A stretch of 64,000 nt of DNA from Marinobacter iranensis (GTDB lineage: Bacteria > Pseudomonadota > Gammaproteobacteria > Pseudomonadales > Oleiphilaceae). A program made the position numbers and the translations under genes. The stretch is from positions 62,001 through 126,000 of the forward strand of contig NZ_JANCMW010000009.1 in the NCBI RefSeq assembly GCF_029207565.1. Direction: 5' to 3'. Each line of letters starts with the position of its first letter. Positions within the stretch are counted from its first letter, which is position 1. The notes beneath the pieces are model-generated. The model was given only the letters and a program-made list of their open reading frames with translations, made no database searches and had not been told where the DNA came from. This document shows positions 32,938 to 43,419 of the stretch, piece by piece.

Positions 32938-34104
32938 TCAGGCAATCCGCTGGAACCCACCGGGCGCAGCATCCACAAGCCCCTGTAGTTCCAGGAGAAG
33001 TAGCGACTGCATCAACTGGTCGGCGGGAAGGCCGGTCACTGAACACAAATCATCGGTTGACTGCGGATCATACCCTAAAGCCTCCAGCACCGCGATTTCC
33101 CGGGAGTCCAGGCCTGCGGTGGCCGGTGTCTCCTTTATTGTGCCGGAGGGCGATTCAGCGTTCTGACCGCTCCACCAGGCTCCCAGTTCCTCACAGATGT
33201 CATCCACGGTTTCGACCAGCTTCGCCCCCTGCCGGATCAGGTCATGGCAGCCCCGCGCCAGGGGATTGTGAACCGATCCAGGAATGGCGAATACTTCCCG
33301 CCCTTGTTCAAGCGCCAGGCGGGCGGTGATCAGGGAGCCGCTTTTCAGCCCTGCCTCCACCACCAGGATGCCCCGGGTGAGGCCACTGATAATCCGGTTG
33401 CGGCGGGGGAAGTGCCCTGCCTTGGCAGAGGTTCCGGGCGGGTATTCAGACACAATAACGCCGTCACCGGCAATGCGTTCACTGAGCGTGCGATGACGAT
33501 AAGGGTAGGGCCGGTCAACACCATTGCCAATCACCGCCACCGTTGGAAAACCGGCATCCAGGGCGCCGGCATGGGCCGCGCCATCCACACCCAGGGCCAG
33601 CCCACTGGTGACCAACAACCCTTTCCTGCCCAGGGCAGCGGCGAATGACCGGGCATGTTCCAATCCGGCGCGGGTGGCATTGCGGCTGCCAACAATACCG
33701 ATCTGTTCCCGCCCCAGCAGGGCACGATCACCCCGAACATAGAGCACCAATGGGGCGTCGTGAATGTGTTTCAGGGGGCTGGGGTAGTCGGCATCGGCCA
33801 TGGTGAGGATATCGGTGCTGGTTCGCAGGCAATCCCGATAAACACTCCCTGCACCGGCGACAACCGGGTGGGCGGTATTCCGGCGGCGCCAGGCTTCAAG
33901 GGCCTCCACCGTTTCCGCCGCCAGCCCCAGTGCTTTCAGGGTGGCCGCATTGTGGGTCAGGAGATCATGAAGATCCGGGAGCTGTTCGAGAACCGCCTGC
34001 TGGCGGCGGGCACCGAATTTCGGCAGGCAGGACAGGAATATCCAGAATCCGCTTTCCGACTGGAACAGTTCCTGGTCCGATGGGGCAACACTAGAGAGGG
34101 GCAT
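32938..34104 (-). CDS. dprA: DNA-processing protein DprA
   Basis: 388 aa. It loads RecA on incoming single-stranded DNA in transformation. The N-terminal part has a SAM-like helical region; the Rossmann DNA-binding domain shows GIVGSRNATRAGLEHARSF and SGLALGVDGAAHAGAL, then SEYPPGTSAKAGHFPRRNRI. A C-terminal winged-helix-like domain (SREIAVLEALGYDPQSTDDL) closes it. It is 27 bp upstream of tsaC. Confidence 0.96.
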   Translation of the reverse strand: MPLSSVAPSDQELFQSESGFWIFLSCLPKFGARRQQAVLEQLPDLHDLLTHNAATLKALGLAAETVEALEAWRRRNTAHPVVAGAGSVYRDCLRTSTDILTMADADYPSPLKHIHDAPLVLYVRGDRALLGREQIGIVGSRNATRAGLEHARSFAAALGRKGLLVTSGLALGVDGAAHAGALDAGFPTVAVIGNGVDRPYPYRHRTLSERIAGDGVIVSEYPPGTSAKAGHFPRRNRIISGLTRGILVVEAGLKSGSLITARLALEQGREVFAIPGSVHNPLARGCHDLIRQGAKLVETVDDICEELGAWWSGQNAESPSGTIKETPATAGLDSREIAVLEALGYDPQSTDDLCSVTGLPADQLMQSLLLLELQGLVDAAPGGFQRIA

Positions 34105-34176
34105 GGCATCCTTCCGTGGATCAGATTTTGGTAACAGGCCTCGCCTTCCTGACGGGACAGGTTTGAATTATGCCAT

Positions 34177-34210
34177 AAAAAAAGGAGCCGGCGGTGCGGG
34201 CTCCTTTTTT
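34177..34210. terminator. bidirectional-looking terminator between the LysM gene and dprA
   Basis: AAAAAAAGGAGCC pairs with GGCTCCTTTTTT around a GC-rich loop. It serves the LysM transcript on the minus strand, which ends 21 bases before it. Confidence 0.85.
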
Positions 34211-34230
34211 CAGCATCAGCTATCTGCCCG

Positions 34231-35247
34231 TCAGGGGTTGGTCACCTTGTCACCCACCGACAATGGGCGGGTGGCCTGCAGGATAAGGCCATAGCTCATT
34301 TTCTCGTAGGTCTGGAACACCATCATCAGCCCTGCACGCTCGGAGGGCAGTTCGATGGTCTCATTGGTGACCGGGTCCCGAACCAAGTTGCCACTTTTCA
34401 GGACAGCCATGACATTACCGGGCTTCAGGCCTTCGCGCTCTCCACGGTTGATGGCAACTACATCAAACTGACCGATCTGGCTCACACCACCGTCGACCGA
34501 AATCATCTCAGCCTCAATCTTACTATCCGGTGAACTCGGCACAAAGCTGGTGGTAATACGGCGCTCTTCACCCACCAACAGGCGGTCTCCGATGCGGACT
34601 TCCTCGCTGGACTGCTTCAGACGGAGGGTAAGCACATCGTCGTTTTCCGCAATCACTTCGCCGCGGGCTATACTGCGGGCTTCAAGGCCCAGGAATTCCC
34701 CGGTTTCCGGGTCCCGGAATTCCTTGCTGCGGCGGAACACGCCTAAATTGTCAGCCGGCTTCTCACCACGGGCGTAGATGCGGTCGCCAGCACCGGTAAT
34801 AATGCGGCCATCCTCGCCCTCCAGCACGTAAGGCGCTCCATTGAGCTCCTCAACGTCAACGATTCGGGTGTCGGTCAGGAAACTGCTGATCGCATCCAGC
34901 GGTATGGCGGGAATCGGCGTGTCGATGGGCTCGGACCTGACCTTCGGCGACAACTTTACTACCCGATCACTGGACACCTTGGTGACGCGGGGCTTGCCGT
35001 CGATGTAGACCAGCGCCAGCTCGTCACCCGGATAGATCAGGTGAGGGTTCTGAACCTGTGGATTCACATGCCAGATTTCCGGCCAGTACCAGGGGTTATT
35101 CAGAAAACGAGCGGAAATATCCCACAGGGTGTCACCCTTCACGACAGTGTAACGCTCGGGATGATCGGACCTCAGCTCCGGGGCGGCCTGGGCCCAGGAG
35201 GTTAGCAGCAGCATGCTTGCTGCCAGAGCGTACAGCAGTTTCCTCAT
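34231..35247 (-). CDS. exported LysM-domain protein
   Basis: 338 aa. A signal peptide (MRKLLYALAASMLLLTSWAQA) is followed by one LysM motif, YTVVKGDTLWDISARFLNNP (about 33-52) with NPHLIYPGDELALVYIDG, binding peptidoglycan. The rest is beta-rich with no catalytic motif. A LysM protein of this kind sits between dprA and def in Pseudomonas (PA0020-like). A role in envelope upkeep is an inference. It is divergent from def. Confidence 0.9.
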   Translation of the reverse strand: MRKLLYALAASMLLLTSWAQAAPELRSDHPERYTVVKGDTLWDISARFLNNPWYWPEIWHVNPQVQNPHLIYPGDELALVYIDGKPRVTKVSSDRVVKLSPKVRSEPIDTPIPAIPLDAISSFLTDTRIVDVEELNGAPYVLEGEDGRIITGAGDRIYARGEKPADNLGVFRRSKEFRDPETGEFLGLEARSIARGEVIAENDDVLTLRLKQSSEEVRIGDRLLVGEERRITTSFVPSSPDSKIEAEMISVDGGVSQIGQFDVVAINRGEREGLKPGNVMAVLKSGNLVRDPVTNETIELPSERAGLMMVFQTYEKMSYGLILQATRPLSVGDKVTNP

Positions 35248-35621
35248 TGTTTAAGTCCTTGATCGCGTGCCTTGAATCGATAGATTCTGTTCTTGGTATG
35301 CAGCCGGTAATCTGCCTTTTATACCACTACTATAGAAGATGTCTCGCAAATTGTGATGTTATCTTTTGTTCTTCCAGTAAATTCTACGTTACGGTCGAGA
35401 GCTTTTAACTATCAACTGATCAGTTTGTACTCAATGAGCGAGTTGAGGGATAATAGCACTATAAACGGCAATAACCCGTTGAAACCGGCTCTTTCATCCC
35501 GATCATAATAGTCACGGGATGGAAAAATGCGCAGTACGCTGTCGCATTTCGGAGACTGTATTCACACCGTTACAAAAGATAACGGTGAAAGTCAGATTCA
35601 AAGACCAAAAGTACGAGCGCC
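35248..35621. other. divergent intergenic region, LysM gene / def
   Basis: 374 bases without a gene, A/T-richer than its surroundings. The only site I can support is a candidate def promoter (listed separately). On the minus strand a TATAAA (35323-35318) could serve the LysM gene but has no well-spaced -35. No repeat or RNA gene was seen. Confidence 0.5.
35425..35454 (+). promoter_or_regulatory. candidate promoter for def-fmt-rsmB-trkA
   Basis: TTGTAC (35425-35430) and GATAAT (35449-35454) with an 18-bp spacer, ~168 bases before the def ATG. It would give a long leader; each box has one or two mismatches. Confidence 0.4.
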
Positions 35622-36125
35622 ATGATACTAGAAATTCTGGAATACCCGGATCCCCGCTTGCGCACGATCGCCAAGCCTGTGGACGAGGTGACCGACGAGA
35701 CCCGCAAGCTGATCGACGACATGTTCGAGACCATGTACGATGCGCCCGGCATTGGCCTTGCGGCCACCCAGGTCAACGTACACAGGCAGATCATCGTGAT
35801 GGATCTGTCCGAGGACAAGAGCGAACCACGGGTATTTATCAACCCGGAAGTGGAAGTGCTTGAAGGCGAACTGGAAGACATGCAGGAGGGCTGCCTGTCC
35901 GTACCGGGTTTTTACGAGGATGTCTCGCGCATTGAGCATTGCATGATCAAAGCCATTGACCGGGACGGTAAGCCGTTCGAGCTGGAGGCCCGCGGCTTGC
36001 TGGCAGTCTGCATCCAGCATGAGATGGACCACCTTAACGGCAAGCTTTTCGTGGACTACCTCAGTTCCCTGAAACGCACCCGGATTCGCAAGAAGCTGGA
36101 AAAGCTCCACAAGAAAAGCGCCTGA
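35622..36125 (+). CDS. def: peptide deformylase
   Basis: 167 aa. It removes the formyl group from new proteins. All three motifs are intact: GIGLAATQ (43-50), EGCLS (89-93) with Cys91, and HEMDH (133-137) with the metal histidines and catalytic Glu134. It is first in the def-fmt-rsmB-trkA row; a terminator after it may uncouple it partly from fmt. Confidence 0.98.
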   Translation: MILEILEYPDPRLRTIAKPVDEVTDETRKLIDDMFETMYDAPGIGLAATQVNVHRQIIVMDLSEDKSEPRVFINPEVEVLEGELEDMQEGCLSVPGFYEDVSRIEHCMIKAIDRDGKPFELEARGLLAVCIQHEMDHLNGKLFVDYLSSLKRTRIRKKLEKLHKKSA

Positions 36126-36146
36126 AGCCAGGACAGAGTAAACCGG

Positions 36147-36171
36147 GACCGGGTGCAAACCCGGTCTTTTT
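36147..36171 (+). terminator. intrinsic terminator between def and fmt
   Basis: GACCGGG (36147-36153) pairs with CCCGGTC (36160-36166) over TGCAAA, followed by five T. It can reduce read-through into fmt 30 bases later. Confidence 0.8.
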
Positions 36172-36200
36172 GTATTCAACGGACCAGGAAACCATAGCCC

Positions 36201-37136
36201 GTGCGACTTGTTTTTTCCGGCACCCCCGATTTCGCAGCCACCGCGCTGAAGGCCTTGCTTGCAACCCGTCACCAGGTGGTTGGTGTGTACTCCCAGCCTG
36301 ACCGGCCCGCCGGTCGTGGCCGCAAACTGACCCCCACCCCGGTCAAGCAGGTGGCCCTGGACGCCAATATTCCCGTATTCCAGCCCCAGTCCCTGAAAAC
36401 CGCAGAGGCTCAGCAGGAACTGCGGGCGCTAGACGCAGACGTAATGATCGTGGCCGCCTATGGCCTGATCCTGCCCCGGGCTGTGCTGGATACCCCACGC
36501 CACGGTTGCCTCAACATCCACGCCTCGCTGTTACCCCGCTGGCGTGGTGCCGCCCCGATCCAGCGGGCCATTGCCGCCGGCGACCGCGAAACCGGCATCA
36601 CCATCATGCAGATGGACGCCGGGCTGGACACCGGCGAGATGTTGCTGAAGTCCATTACCCCTATCACCGAAAACGACACCGGCGGCAGCCTCCACGACCG
36701 CCTGGCGGACCTGGGCGGTGAGTCCATCGTCAAGGCACTGGAACACCTGGAAAAGGGCGAGCTGAACGGCGAAATCCAGGACGAGTCACGGGCCTGCTAC
36801 GCCAGCAAGCTTAGCAAGGAAGAAGGTCATATCGACTGGACCCTGGATGCCTCCGCCATCAGCCGGCTGATTCGTGCCTTTAATCCCTGGCCAGGCACCT
36901 ACACCGACCTGGACGACATGCACATCCGCATCCACCAGGCCGAGGTTCTGGACGACACCAGCGACAAACACCCCGGCACGGTGATCCGCCGCGACCGGGA
37001 CGGCATCGACGTTGCCTGTGGCCTCGAATCCCTGAGGATCACCCGCCTGCAACTGCCCGGCTCACGCCCGCAATCGGCCAACGATCTGATCAACGGTGGC
37101 AAGGAGATATTGATGCCCGGCCAGGAGCTGCACTGA
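36201..37136 (+). CDS. fmt: methionyl-tRNA formyltransferase
   Basis: 311 aa. It formylates initiator Met-tRNA with 10-formyl-THF. The formyltransferase domain has the core NIHASLLPRWRGAAPIQRAI and the catalytic aspartate in TGITIMQMDAGLDTGEML; the C-terminal OB domain follows. The start is a GTG at 36201 with AGGAA upstream. It is next to rsmB with no gap. Confidence 0.98.
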   Translation: MRLVFSGTPDFAATALKALLATRHQVVGVYSQPDRPAGRGRKLTPTPVKQVALDANIPVFQPQSLKTAEAQQELRALDADVMIVAAYGLILPRAVLDTPRHGCLNIHASLLPRWRGAAPIQRAIAAGDRETGITIMQMDAGLDTGEMLLKSITPITENDTGGSLHDRLADLGGESIVKALEHLEKGELNGEIQDESRACYASKLSKEEGHIDWTLDASAISRLIRAFNPWPGTYTDLDDMHIRIHQAEVLDDTSDKHPGTVIRRDRDGIDVACGLESLRITRLQLPGSRPQSANDLINGGKEILMPGQELH

Positions 37137-38438
37137 ATGAATGGCCAGGGCCAGCCGTTGCGGGCCATCGCAGCCCGGGTTCTGCAATCCATTGAGAATG
37201 GCCAGTCGCTGTCCCAATGCCTGCCACCGGCACTGAACGACGTTGCCGACAATGAACGCCCGCAACTCCAGGCGCTCTGTTATGGCACCTGTCGCTGGTT
37301 CCACCGGCTTGATGCCGAATTGCAGGCCCGCCTGAAAAAGCCGCTACGCAAACCGGACCGGATGGTGCACCATCTGATGCTGGTGGCCCTGTTCCAGCTG
37401 CGCTTCAGCCAACAGGCCACCTACGCGGTACTGAACGAAACCGTGGAAGCCTGCCGCACCCTCGACAAACCCCACCTGACCGGACTGGTGAACGGAGTCC
37501 TGCGGGCAGCGGAACGGGAAGGGGAGCCAGCGTTACCGGACGACAGCGCTCGTTACAGCCATCCCCATTGGATGCTGGAAAAACTGCGCCACAACTGGCC
37601 CGACGACTGGCAGGCCATCCTCGACGCCAACAACGCCCAGGCGCCCATGACCCTGCGGGTAAACGCCCTTCGCTTCAGCCGCGACGACTATCTTCAGCAC
37701 CTGGCAGACGCCGGCATCGAAGCAAGCGCTACCCGGTTTGCACCTCATGGCATTCAACTGGCCTCGCCCGCACCGGTGGACCGCCTGCCCTGGTTCGCCG
37801 ATGGTGCGGTCAGTGTCCAGGACGAAGCAGCCCAACTCAGTACCACCCTGATGGATCTGGCACCCGGCCAACGTGTGCTGGATGCCTGCGCCGCCCCGGG
37901 AGGTAAAACCTGCGCTATCCTTGAAAGCTGCGGGGGGCTGTCCGAAGTGGTCGCTCTCGATGAATCCGCCGATCGGTTGCCCCGTGTGCAGGAAAACCTG
38001 GAACGGCTGGACCTTGTGGCCACCCTGAAACAGGCGGACGCCGCAGACATTGAACAATGGTGGGACCAGCAGCCATTCGACCGTATCCTGCTGGACGTTC
38101 CCTGCAGTGCCACCGGCGTGATACGCAGGCATCCCGACATCAAGTTGCTGCGCCGGGAATCCGACATTGTGCCGTTAGCCAGCATTCAATTGGGCCTGCT
38201 GGAAGCCATGTGGCAGGTGCTCGCCCCCGGTGGGCGTCTGGTCTATGCCACCTGTTCCGTGTTCCCGCAGGAAAATCACCGTATAATCCGTCGATTCCTG
38301 AAACAGCAGAGTGATGCGGCCCTGATACAGCCGAATGTGCCGTGGGGACGTGATATGGAAACCGGCCGCCAGATGCTGCCTGCTCCCGAAAGTCACGATG
38401 GATTTTTTTACGCCGTGCTGGAGAAACCTGAACCATGA
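37137..38438 (+). CDS. rsmB: 16S rRNA (cytosine-967-C5)-methyltransferase
   Basis: 433 aa. An N-terminal NusB-like RNA-binding domain (to ~140) precedes the SAM-dependent domain, with the SAM loop [17 protein letters not shown], the general cysteine motif [16 protein letters not shown], and the release cysteine in [16 protein letters not shown] precedes the ATG, which directly follows the fmt stop. Its end overlaps trkA (ATGA). Confidence 0.97.
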   Translation: MNGQGQPLRAIAARVLQSIENGQSLSQCLPPALNDVADNERPQLQALCYGTCRWFHRLDAELQARLKKPLRKPDRMVHHLMLVALFQLRFSQQATYAVLNETVEACRTLDKPHLTGLVNGVLRAAEREGEPALPDDSARYSHPHWMLEKLRHNWPDDWQAILDANNAQAPMTLRVNALRFSRDDYLQHLADAGIEASATRFAPHGIQLASPAPVDRLPWFADGAVSVQDEAAQLSTTLMDLAPGQRVLDACAAPGGKTCAILESCGGLSEVVALDESADRLPRVQENLERLDLVATLKQADAADIEQWWDQQPFDRILLDVPCSATGVIRRHPDIKLLRRESDIVPLASIQLGLLEAMWQVLAPGGRLVYATCSVFPQENHRIIRRFLKQQSDAALIQPNVPWGRDMETGRQMLPAPESHDGFFYAVLEKPEP

Positions 38439-39838
38439 AGATCCTGATTCTCGGCGCCGGCCAGGTGGGCGGCACCCTGGCGGAAAACCTCGCCAACGAA
38501 GCCAACGACATCACCGTGATCGACAGTGACAGCACCCGCCTGCGGGAACTCCAGGATCGCCTGGATATTCGTACTGTCCAGGGCAAGGCGTCCTTTCCCA
38601 CGGTGCTGAGGCAAGCCGGCGCAGAGGATGGCGACATGCTGATCGCCGTTACCAACAGTGATGAGGTCAACATGGTGGCCTGCCAGGTGGCCAAGTTGCT
38701 GTACAAAACCCCAACGACCATCTGCCGGGTCAGGGCCAATGCCTATCTGGCAAAACCGGAACTGTTCTACCAGCGCGAGCAGAAAAAGGACCTGGACAGC
38801 CTGCGGGGCTTTCCCATCGACGTCCTGATCAGCCCGGAACACCTTGTCACCAAACACATCACCCGGCTGATTGAATACCCGGGCGCCCTGCAGGTACTGG
38901 AATTCTCCAAAGGCCTTACCCAACTGGTTGCCATTCGCGCCACAGAAGGGGGGCCCTTAGTGGGCCACGAGCTGTCTTACCTGCGCACCCATATGCCCAA
39001 AATCGAGACCCGGGTGGCGGCCATCTTCAGGAAAGGCCGCGCCATCATGCCCCAGGGCGACACGGTAATTGAAGATGGCGACGAGGTGTTCTTCATTGCC
39101 GCATCGGACCACATCCGTTCGGTGATGAGCGAACTCCAGCCACTGGAAAAACCCTACAAGCGCATCTTCATCTGTGGTGGTGGCAACATTGGCCAGCGAC
39201 TGGCCCACACCCTGGAGTCCCGCTACCAGGTGAAACTGCTGGAGCGCGACCACGAGCGTTGCGTGATGCTCTCTGAAAACCTGCGCAAGACCGTGGTACT
39301 GGAAGGCAATGCCGCCAACAAGGACATCCTGCTGGAAGAAAACATCGAGAACACCGATGTCTTCTGCGCCGTCACCAACGACGACGAAGCCAATATCATG
39401 GCCTCGCTGCTGGCCAAACGCCTGGGTGCCCGCAAGGTACTGACCCTGATCAACAACCCGGACTATGTCGACCTGATTCAGGGCGGCGATATCGACGTGG
39501 CCATTTCGCCCCAGCAAACCACCATCGGCAGCCTGCTCACACACGTGCGCCGTGGTGACGTAGTAAACGTTCACTCACTGCGCAGGGGTGCTGCCGAGGC
39601 TATCGAAGCCATTGCCCATGGCGACCACCGGTCCTCCAAGGTGGTGGGCAAGCGCCTTGATGAGATCAACCTGCCGGAGGGCACCACTATCGGCGCCATC
39701 GTCCGCCATAGCGAAGTCCTCATCGCCCACGACCACTTGCGGATCCAGCCCGATGACCACGTCATCCTGTTCCTGGTGGACAAAACCCGGATCCGGGATG
39801 TGGAGAAACTTTTCCAGGTCGGGCTGACCTTCTTCTAG
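38435..39838 (+). CDS. trkA: Trk potassium uptake regulator TrkA
   Basis: 467 aa, two RCK units each with an N-terminal NAD-binding fold ([14 protein letters not shown] at the start; [15 protein letters not shown] near 247) and a C-terminal ligand lobe. It gates a TrkH/G-type K+ channel from the cytoplasm; no trkH gene is in this window. K+ uptake fits with osmotic adaptation. Coupled to rsmB by a four-base overlap. Confidence 0.98.
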   Translation: MKILILGAGQVGGTLAENLANEANDITVIDSDSTRLRELQDRLDIRTVQGKASFPTVLRQAGAEDGDMLIAVTNSDEVNMVACQVAKLLYKTPTTICRVRANAYLAKPELFYQREQKKDLDSLRGFPIDVLISPEHLVTKHITRLIEYPGALQVLEFSKGLTQLVAIRATEGGPLVGHELSYLRTHMPKIETRVAAIFRKGRAIMPQGDTVIEDGDEVFFIAASDHIRSVMSELQPLEKPYKRIFICGGGNIGQRLAHTLESRYQVKLLERDHERCVMLSENLRKTVVLEGNAANKDILLEENIENTDVFCAVTNDDEANIMASLLAKRLGARKVLTLINNPDYVDLIQGGDIDVAISPQQTTIGSLLTHVRRGDVVNVHSLRRGAAEAIEAIAHGDHRSSKVVGKRLDEINLPEGTTIGAIVRHSEVLIAHDHLRIQPDDHVILFLVDKTRIRDVEKLFQVGLTFF

Positions 39839-39864
39839 CGCAAAATCAGGCCTGTGAAGCTGAC

Positions 39865-39894
39865 TTAGAAATACGCGATTGGCAGGCGTATAAT
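39865..39894 (+). promoter_or_regulatory. candidate promoter for glyQS
   Basis: A perfect -10 TATAAT (39889-39894), preceded by GCG, with a weak TTAGAA (39865-39870) 18 bp upstream. It lies in the trkA-glyQ gap. Confidence 0.55.
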
Positions 39895-39965
39895 GCCCTT
39901 TTTTTCCGGAGTGCCCCGGCCAGATGCCCGGGCGCCACACACAGACTGACCAGCAGGCAAACGTC

Positions 39966-40991
39966 GTGACAGACAAGGCAACTTCCGCAAACACGCCGGA
40001 CATCAAAACCTTTCAGGGCCTGATTCTCGCCCTGCAGAATTTCTGGGCGCAGCACGGCTGCGTGGTGCTACAGCCACTGGACATGGAAGTGGGAGCCGGC
40101 ACCTTCCACCCCGCCACCTTCCTGCGCTCCATTGGCCCGGAAACCTGGAATGCCGCCTACGTTCAGCCCAGCCGCCGCCCCACCGACGGCCGCTACGGCG
40201 AAAACCCCAATCGCCTGCAGCACTACTATCAGTTCCAGGTGGTGCTGAAGCCATCCCCGGACAACTTTCAGGAGCTGTACCTGGATTCCCTGAAGGCCCT
40301 GGGCCTGGACCCGCTGGTTCACGATATCCGGTTCGTGGAAGACAACTGGGAATCACCCACCCTGGGCGCCTGGGGCCTGGGCTGGGAAATCTGGCTGAAC
40401 GGCATGGAAGTGACCCAGTTCACCTACTTCCAGCAGGTAGGCGGCCTGGAATGCTATCCGGTGACCGGCGAACTCACCTACGGGCTTGAGCGCATCGCCA
40501 TGTATCTGCAGGGCGTGGACAGTGTGTACGATCTGGTGTGGACCAAAGGCCCGAATGGTGTGGTCACTTACGGCGACGTGTACCATCAGAATGAAGTGGA
40601 GCAGTCCACCTACAACTTTGAACACGCCGATACCGAATTCCTGTTCCACAGTTTCGACGTACACGAGCGCGAAAGCGCCCGCCTGATCGAAGCCGGCCTG
40701 CCACTGCCCGCCTACGAACAGGTACTCAAGGCATCCCACACTTTCAACCTGCTGGACGCCCGGCACGCTATCTCCGTGACCGAGCGTCAGCGTTTTATTC
40801 TGCGGGTTCGCACCCTTGCCCGGGCGGTTGCCCAGGCGTATTTCGACAGCCGCCGCAACCTTGGCTTCCCACTGGCACCGGAGGCACTGCGCAAAGAAAT
40901 GCTGGCGGCAGCCGAGGCCGCCGATGAAAAGGCCAACGGCAAAAAGGGTAAGAAAGCGAAAAAAGCTCAGCAGGAACAGGGGAACGCATAA
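39966..40991 (+). CDS. glyQ: glycyl-tRNA synthetase alpha subunit
   Basis: 341 aa from GTG 39966, which gives a start like other GlyQ proteins; ATG 39924 would add 14 residues. The class-II catalytic core is seen in [38 protein letters not shown] and [11 protein letters not shown]. It pairs with GlyS to charge tRNA-Gly. The C-terminus carries a lysine-rich tail ([16 protein letters not shown]) beyond the usual end. glyS starts two bases after its stop. Confidence 0.96.
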   Translation: MTDKATSANTPDIKTFQGLILALQNFWAQHGCVVLQPLDMEVGAGTFHPATFLRSIGPETWNAAYVQPSRRPTDGRYGENPNRLQHYYQFQVVLKPSPDNFQELYLDSLKALGLDPLVHDIRFVEDNWESPTLGAWGLGWEIWLNGMEVTQFTYFQQVGGLECYPVTGELTYGLERIAMYLQGVDSVYDLVWTKGPNGVVTYGDVYHQNEVEQSTYNFEHADTEFLFHSFDVHERESARLIEAGLPLPAYEQVLKASHTFNLLDARHAISVTERQRFILRVRTLARAVAQAYFDSRRNLGFPLAPEALRKEMLAAAEAADEKANGKKGKKAKKAQQEQGNA

Positions 40992-40993
40992 TC

Positions 40994-43075
40994 ATGGCAA
41001 CACAGGATTTTCTGGTCGAACTGGGCACCGAAGAACTGCCCCCCAAGGCCCTCAAGCCACTGTCTGACGCTTTTACCCGTGGTATCACCAACGGCCTGGA
41101 GGAGGCTGGCATCCGCTTTGGAAAAGTGGAAGCCTTTGCCGCACCACGCCGGCTTGCGGTACGGGTTCGCGACCTGGAAGACGCCCAACCGGACAAGCCC
41201 GTGGAAAAACGCGGGCCGGCCGTGAAAGCGGCCTTCGACGATTCCGGTAACCCCACCCGCGCACTGACCGGTTTTGCAACCTCCCTGGGCGTAACGCCAG
41301 ACCAGCTCGATACCATGGAAACCGACAAGGGTGCCTGGGTGGTCTACCGCACCATCGAGAAAGGCCGACCGACCGTTGAACTGATGCCGGAACTGGTGGA
41401 CCAGTCCCTGGCAGCGCTGCCGATTCCCAAGCGCATGCGCTGGGGCGCACATCGGACGGAATTCGTGCGGCCGGTTCACTGGGCGATCATGCTGCTCGGC
41501 ACCAAGGTGATCGAGACCCCGATCATGGGGCTGACGCCGGGGAATAAGACCCGGGGCCACCGTTTCCACTGCCCGAAGTCGCTGATCGTTCCCACCCCCG
41601 GTGACTACGAAGTGGTACTGCGTCAGGAAGGGTATGTAACCGCTGACTTCGCCGAACGCCGCGAGCAGATCCGCGACGGTGTGATGGCCATCGCCAGGAA
41701 GGAAGCCGGCGGCCAGGCCGTTATTGATGAAGACCTGCTGGACGAAGTTACCGCCCTGAACGAATGGCCGGTGCCTTTGATGGGCCGCTTCGAGGAACGC
41801 TTCCTGGAGGTACCCGCCGAGGCGCTGATTTCCTCCATGAAGGAGCACCAGAAATATTTCCACGTTGTCTCTGCCGACGGCAGAATGCTCCCGCTGTTCA
41901 TCACCGTCGCCAACCTGGAAAGCAAGGACCCGCAACAGGTGATTTCCGGCAACGAGAAGGTGATCCGTCCGCGACTGTCCGACGCTGCGTTCTTCTACGA
42001 CACAGACCGCAAGACGACGCTGGAAAACCGCATCGATCAGCTCAAACCGATCGTGTTCCAGGACAAACTCGGCAGCATCTACGACAAGTCGGTACGGGTT
42101 GCCGCACTGGCCAGGAAGATCGCAGACGCTATTGGCAGCGATCCGCTGCTGGCCGAACGCGCCGCCATGCTGGCCAAGACCGACCTGGTCACCGAGATGG
42201 TACTGGAGTTCACTGACCTCCAGGGCATCATGGGCCAGTACTACGCCGCCAACGACGGTGAGAACGAAGACGTGGCCAGTGCGCTGAACGAGCAGTACAT
42301 GCCGCGCTTTGCCGGCGACGACCTGCCCGCCACCCTGACCGGCTGCGCCGTGGCCATCGCCGACCGTATCGATTCCCTGGTGGGCCTGTTCGGCATCAAC
42401 CAGCCGCCGTCCGGTACTCGCGACCCCTTCGGCCTGCGCCGCGCGTCCCTGGGTGTACTGCGCATTATCATCGAACGGGAGCTGCCGCTGGACCTGCAGA
42501 CCTGCTGCGAATGGGCGGCGGAAAACTTCACGATACTGACCGAGCAGAACACCGCCTCCACCGTGGTGGACTACATGCTGGAGCGCTTCCGCGCCCACTA
42601 TGAAGAGCAGGGCATCAGCGCTGAAGTCTACCTGGCTGTGCACGCCCGCCGGCCCACGCGCCCACTGGATTTCGACCGCCGGGTAAAAGCGGTGGAAGCC
42701 TTCCGCCAGTTGCCGGAAGCCCTGGCCCTGGCCGGTGCCAACAAGCGGGTGTCCAACATCCTCACCAAGCAGGGCGGTGACAGCATTGGCGAAACCATCG
42801 ATACCGACCTGCTTCAGGACACCGCTGAGATCACCCTGGCGGAACAGATCCGCCAGCAGGCCGAAAAGGTACTGCCACTGTTCGAAAAGGGCGACTACGC
42901 CACCGCCCTGAGCTCCCTGGCCAGCCTGCGGGAACCGGTGGACAACTTCTTTGACGAAGTGATGGTGATGGCCGAGGACGAAGCCGTGCGTAGCAACCGC
43001 CTGGCCATGCTCAACCTGCTGCGGAACCTGTTCCTGCGGGTGGCGGATATCTCGGTGCTGCCAACCGCCGGCTAA
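40994..43075 (+). CDS. glyS: glycyl-tRNA synthetase beta subunit
   Basis: 693 aa, the usual length. It binds tRNA-Gly in the alpha2beta2 enzyme. The start DFLVELGTEELPPKALKPL and later RDPFGLRRASLGVLRIIIE are typical, and HD-like helices and an anticodon-binding C-terminal part follow. It is coupled to glyQ. A GC-rich hairpin lies just after the stop. Confidence 0.98.
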   Translation: MATQDFLVELGTEELPPKALKPLSDAFTRGITNGLEEAGIRFGKVEAFAAPRRLAVRVRDLEDAQPDKPVEKRGPAVKAAFDDSGNPTRALTGFATSLGVTPDQLDTMETDKGAWVVYRTIEKGRPTVELMPELVDQSLAALPIPKRMRWGAHRTEFVRPVHWAIMLLGTKVIETPIMGLTPGNKTRGHRFHCPKSLIVPTPGDYEVVLRQEGYVTADFAERREQIRDGVMAIARKEAGGQAVIDEDLLDEVTALNEWPVPLMGRFEERFLEVPAEALISSMKEHQKYFHVVSADGRMLPLFITVANLESKDPQQVISGNEKVIRPRLSDAAFFYDTDRKTTLENRIDQLKPIVFQDKLGSIYDKSVRVAALARKIADAIGSDPLLAERAAMLAKTDLVTEMVLEFTDLQGIMGQYYAANDGENEDVASALNEQYMPRFAGDDLPATLTGCAVAIADRIDSLVGLFGINQPPSGTRDPFGLRRASLGVLRIIIERELPLDLQTCCEWAAENFTILTEQNTASTVVDYMLERFRAHYEEQGISAEVYLAVHARRPTRPLDFDRRVKAVEAFRQLPEALALAGANKRVSNILTKQGGDSIGETIDTDLLQDTAEITLAEQIRQQAEKVLPLFEKGDYATALSSLASLREPVDNFFDEVMVMAEDEAVRSNRLAMLNLLRNLFLRVADISVLPTAG

Positions 43076-43083
43076 CCAGGAGC

Positions 43084-43113
43084 ACCGGAGGGCCACCGAA
43101 TCGGCCCTCCGGT
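43084..43113 (+). other. strong GC hairpin after glyS
   Basis: ACCGGAGGGCC (43084-43094) pairs perfectly with GGCCCTCCGGT (43103-43113). No T-tract follows, so it may be a 3'-end protecting stem or a poor terminator. Confidence 0.5.
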
Positions 43114-43194
43114 ACTCAGCCTGGCATGGCAATCTCAGCAACTGTACGGATGCCGTTTTGTTATCCGGGGGCTGGTAAATAACCGCCCAATCCG

Positions 43195-43200
43195 TATAAT
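43195..43200 (+). promoter_or_regulatory. -10 element of the tRNA-Pro gene
   Basis: TATAAT 14 bases before the tRNA; the -35 around 43173 (TGGTAA, 16 bp away) is weak. Confidence 0.5.
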
Positions 43201-43213
43201 ACCGGCCGTTGAT

Positions 43214-43290
<77 letters not shown>

Positions 43291-43419
43291 CTTTCCCGCA
43301 TTGCAGTCCCTTCTTTACGACGAAATCCTCCCCTTTAAGCGACTCATTTCTTCCAACTGACATAAAGCTTTCACATTGGACATGTACAACGGAGCTCTCA
43401 TCCCAACGGAGCAGCAGTA

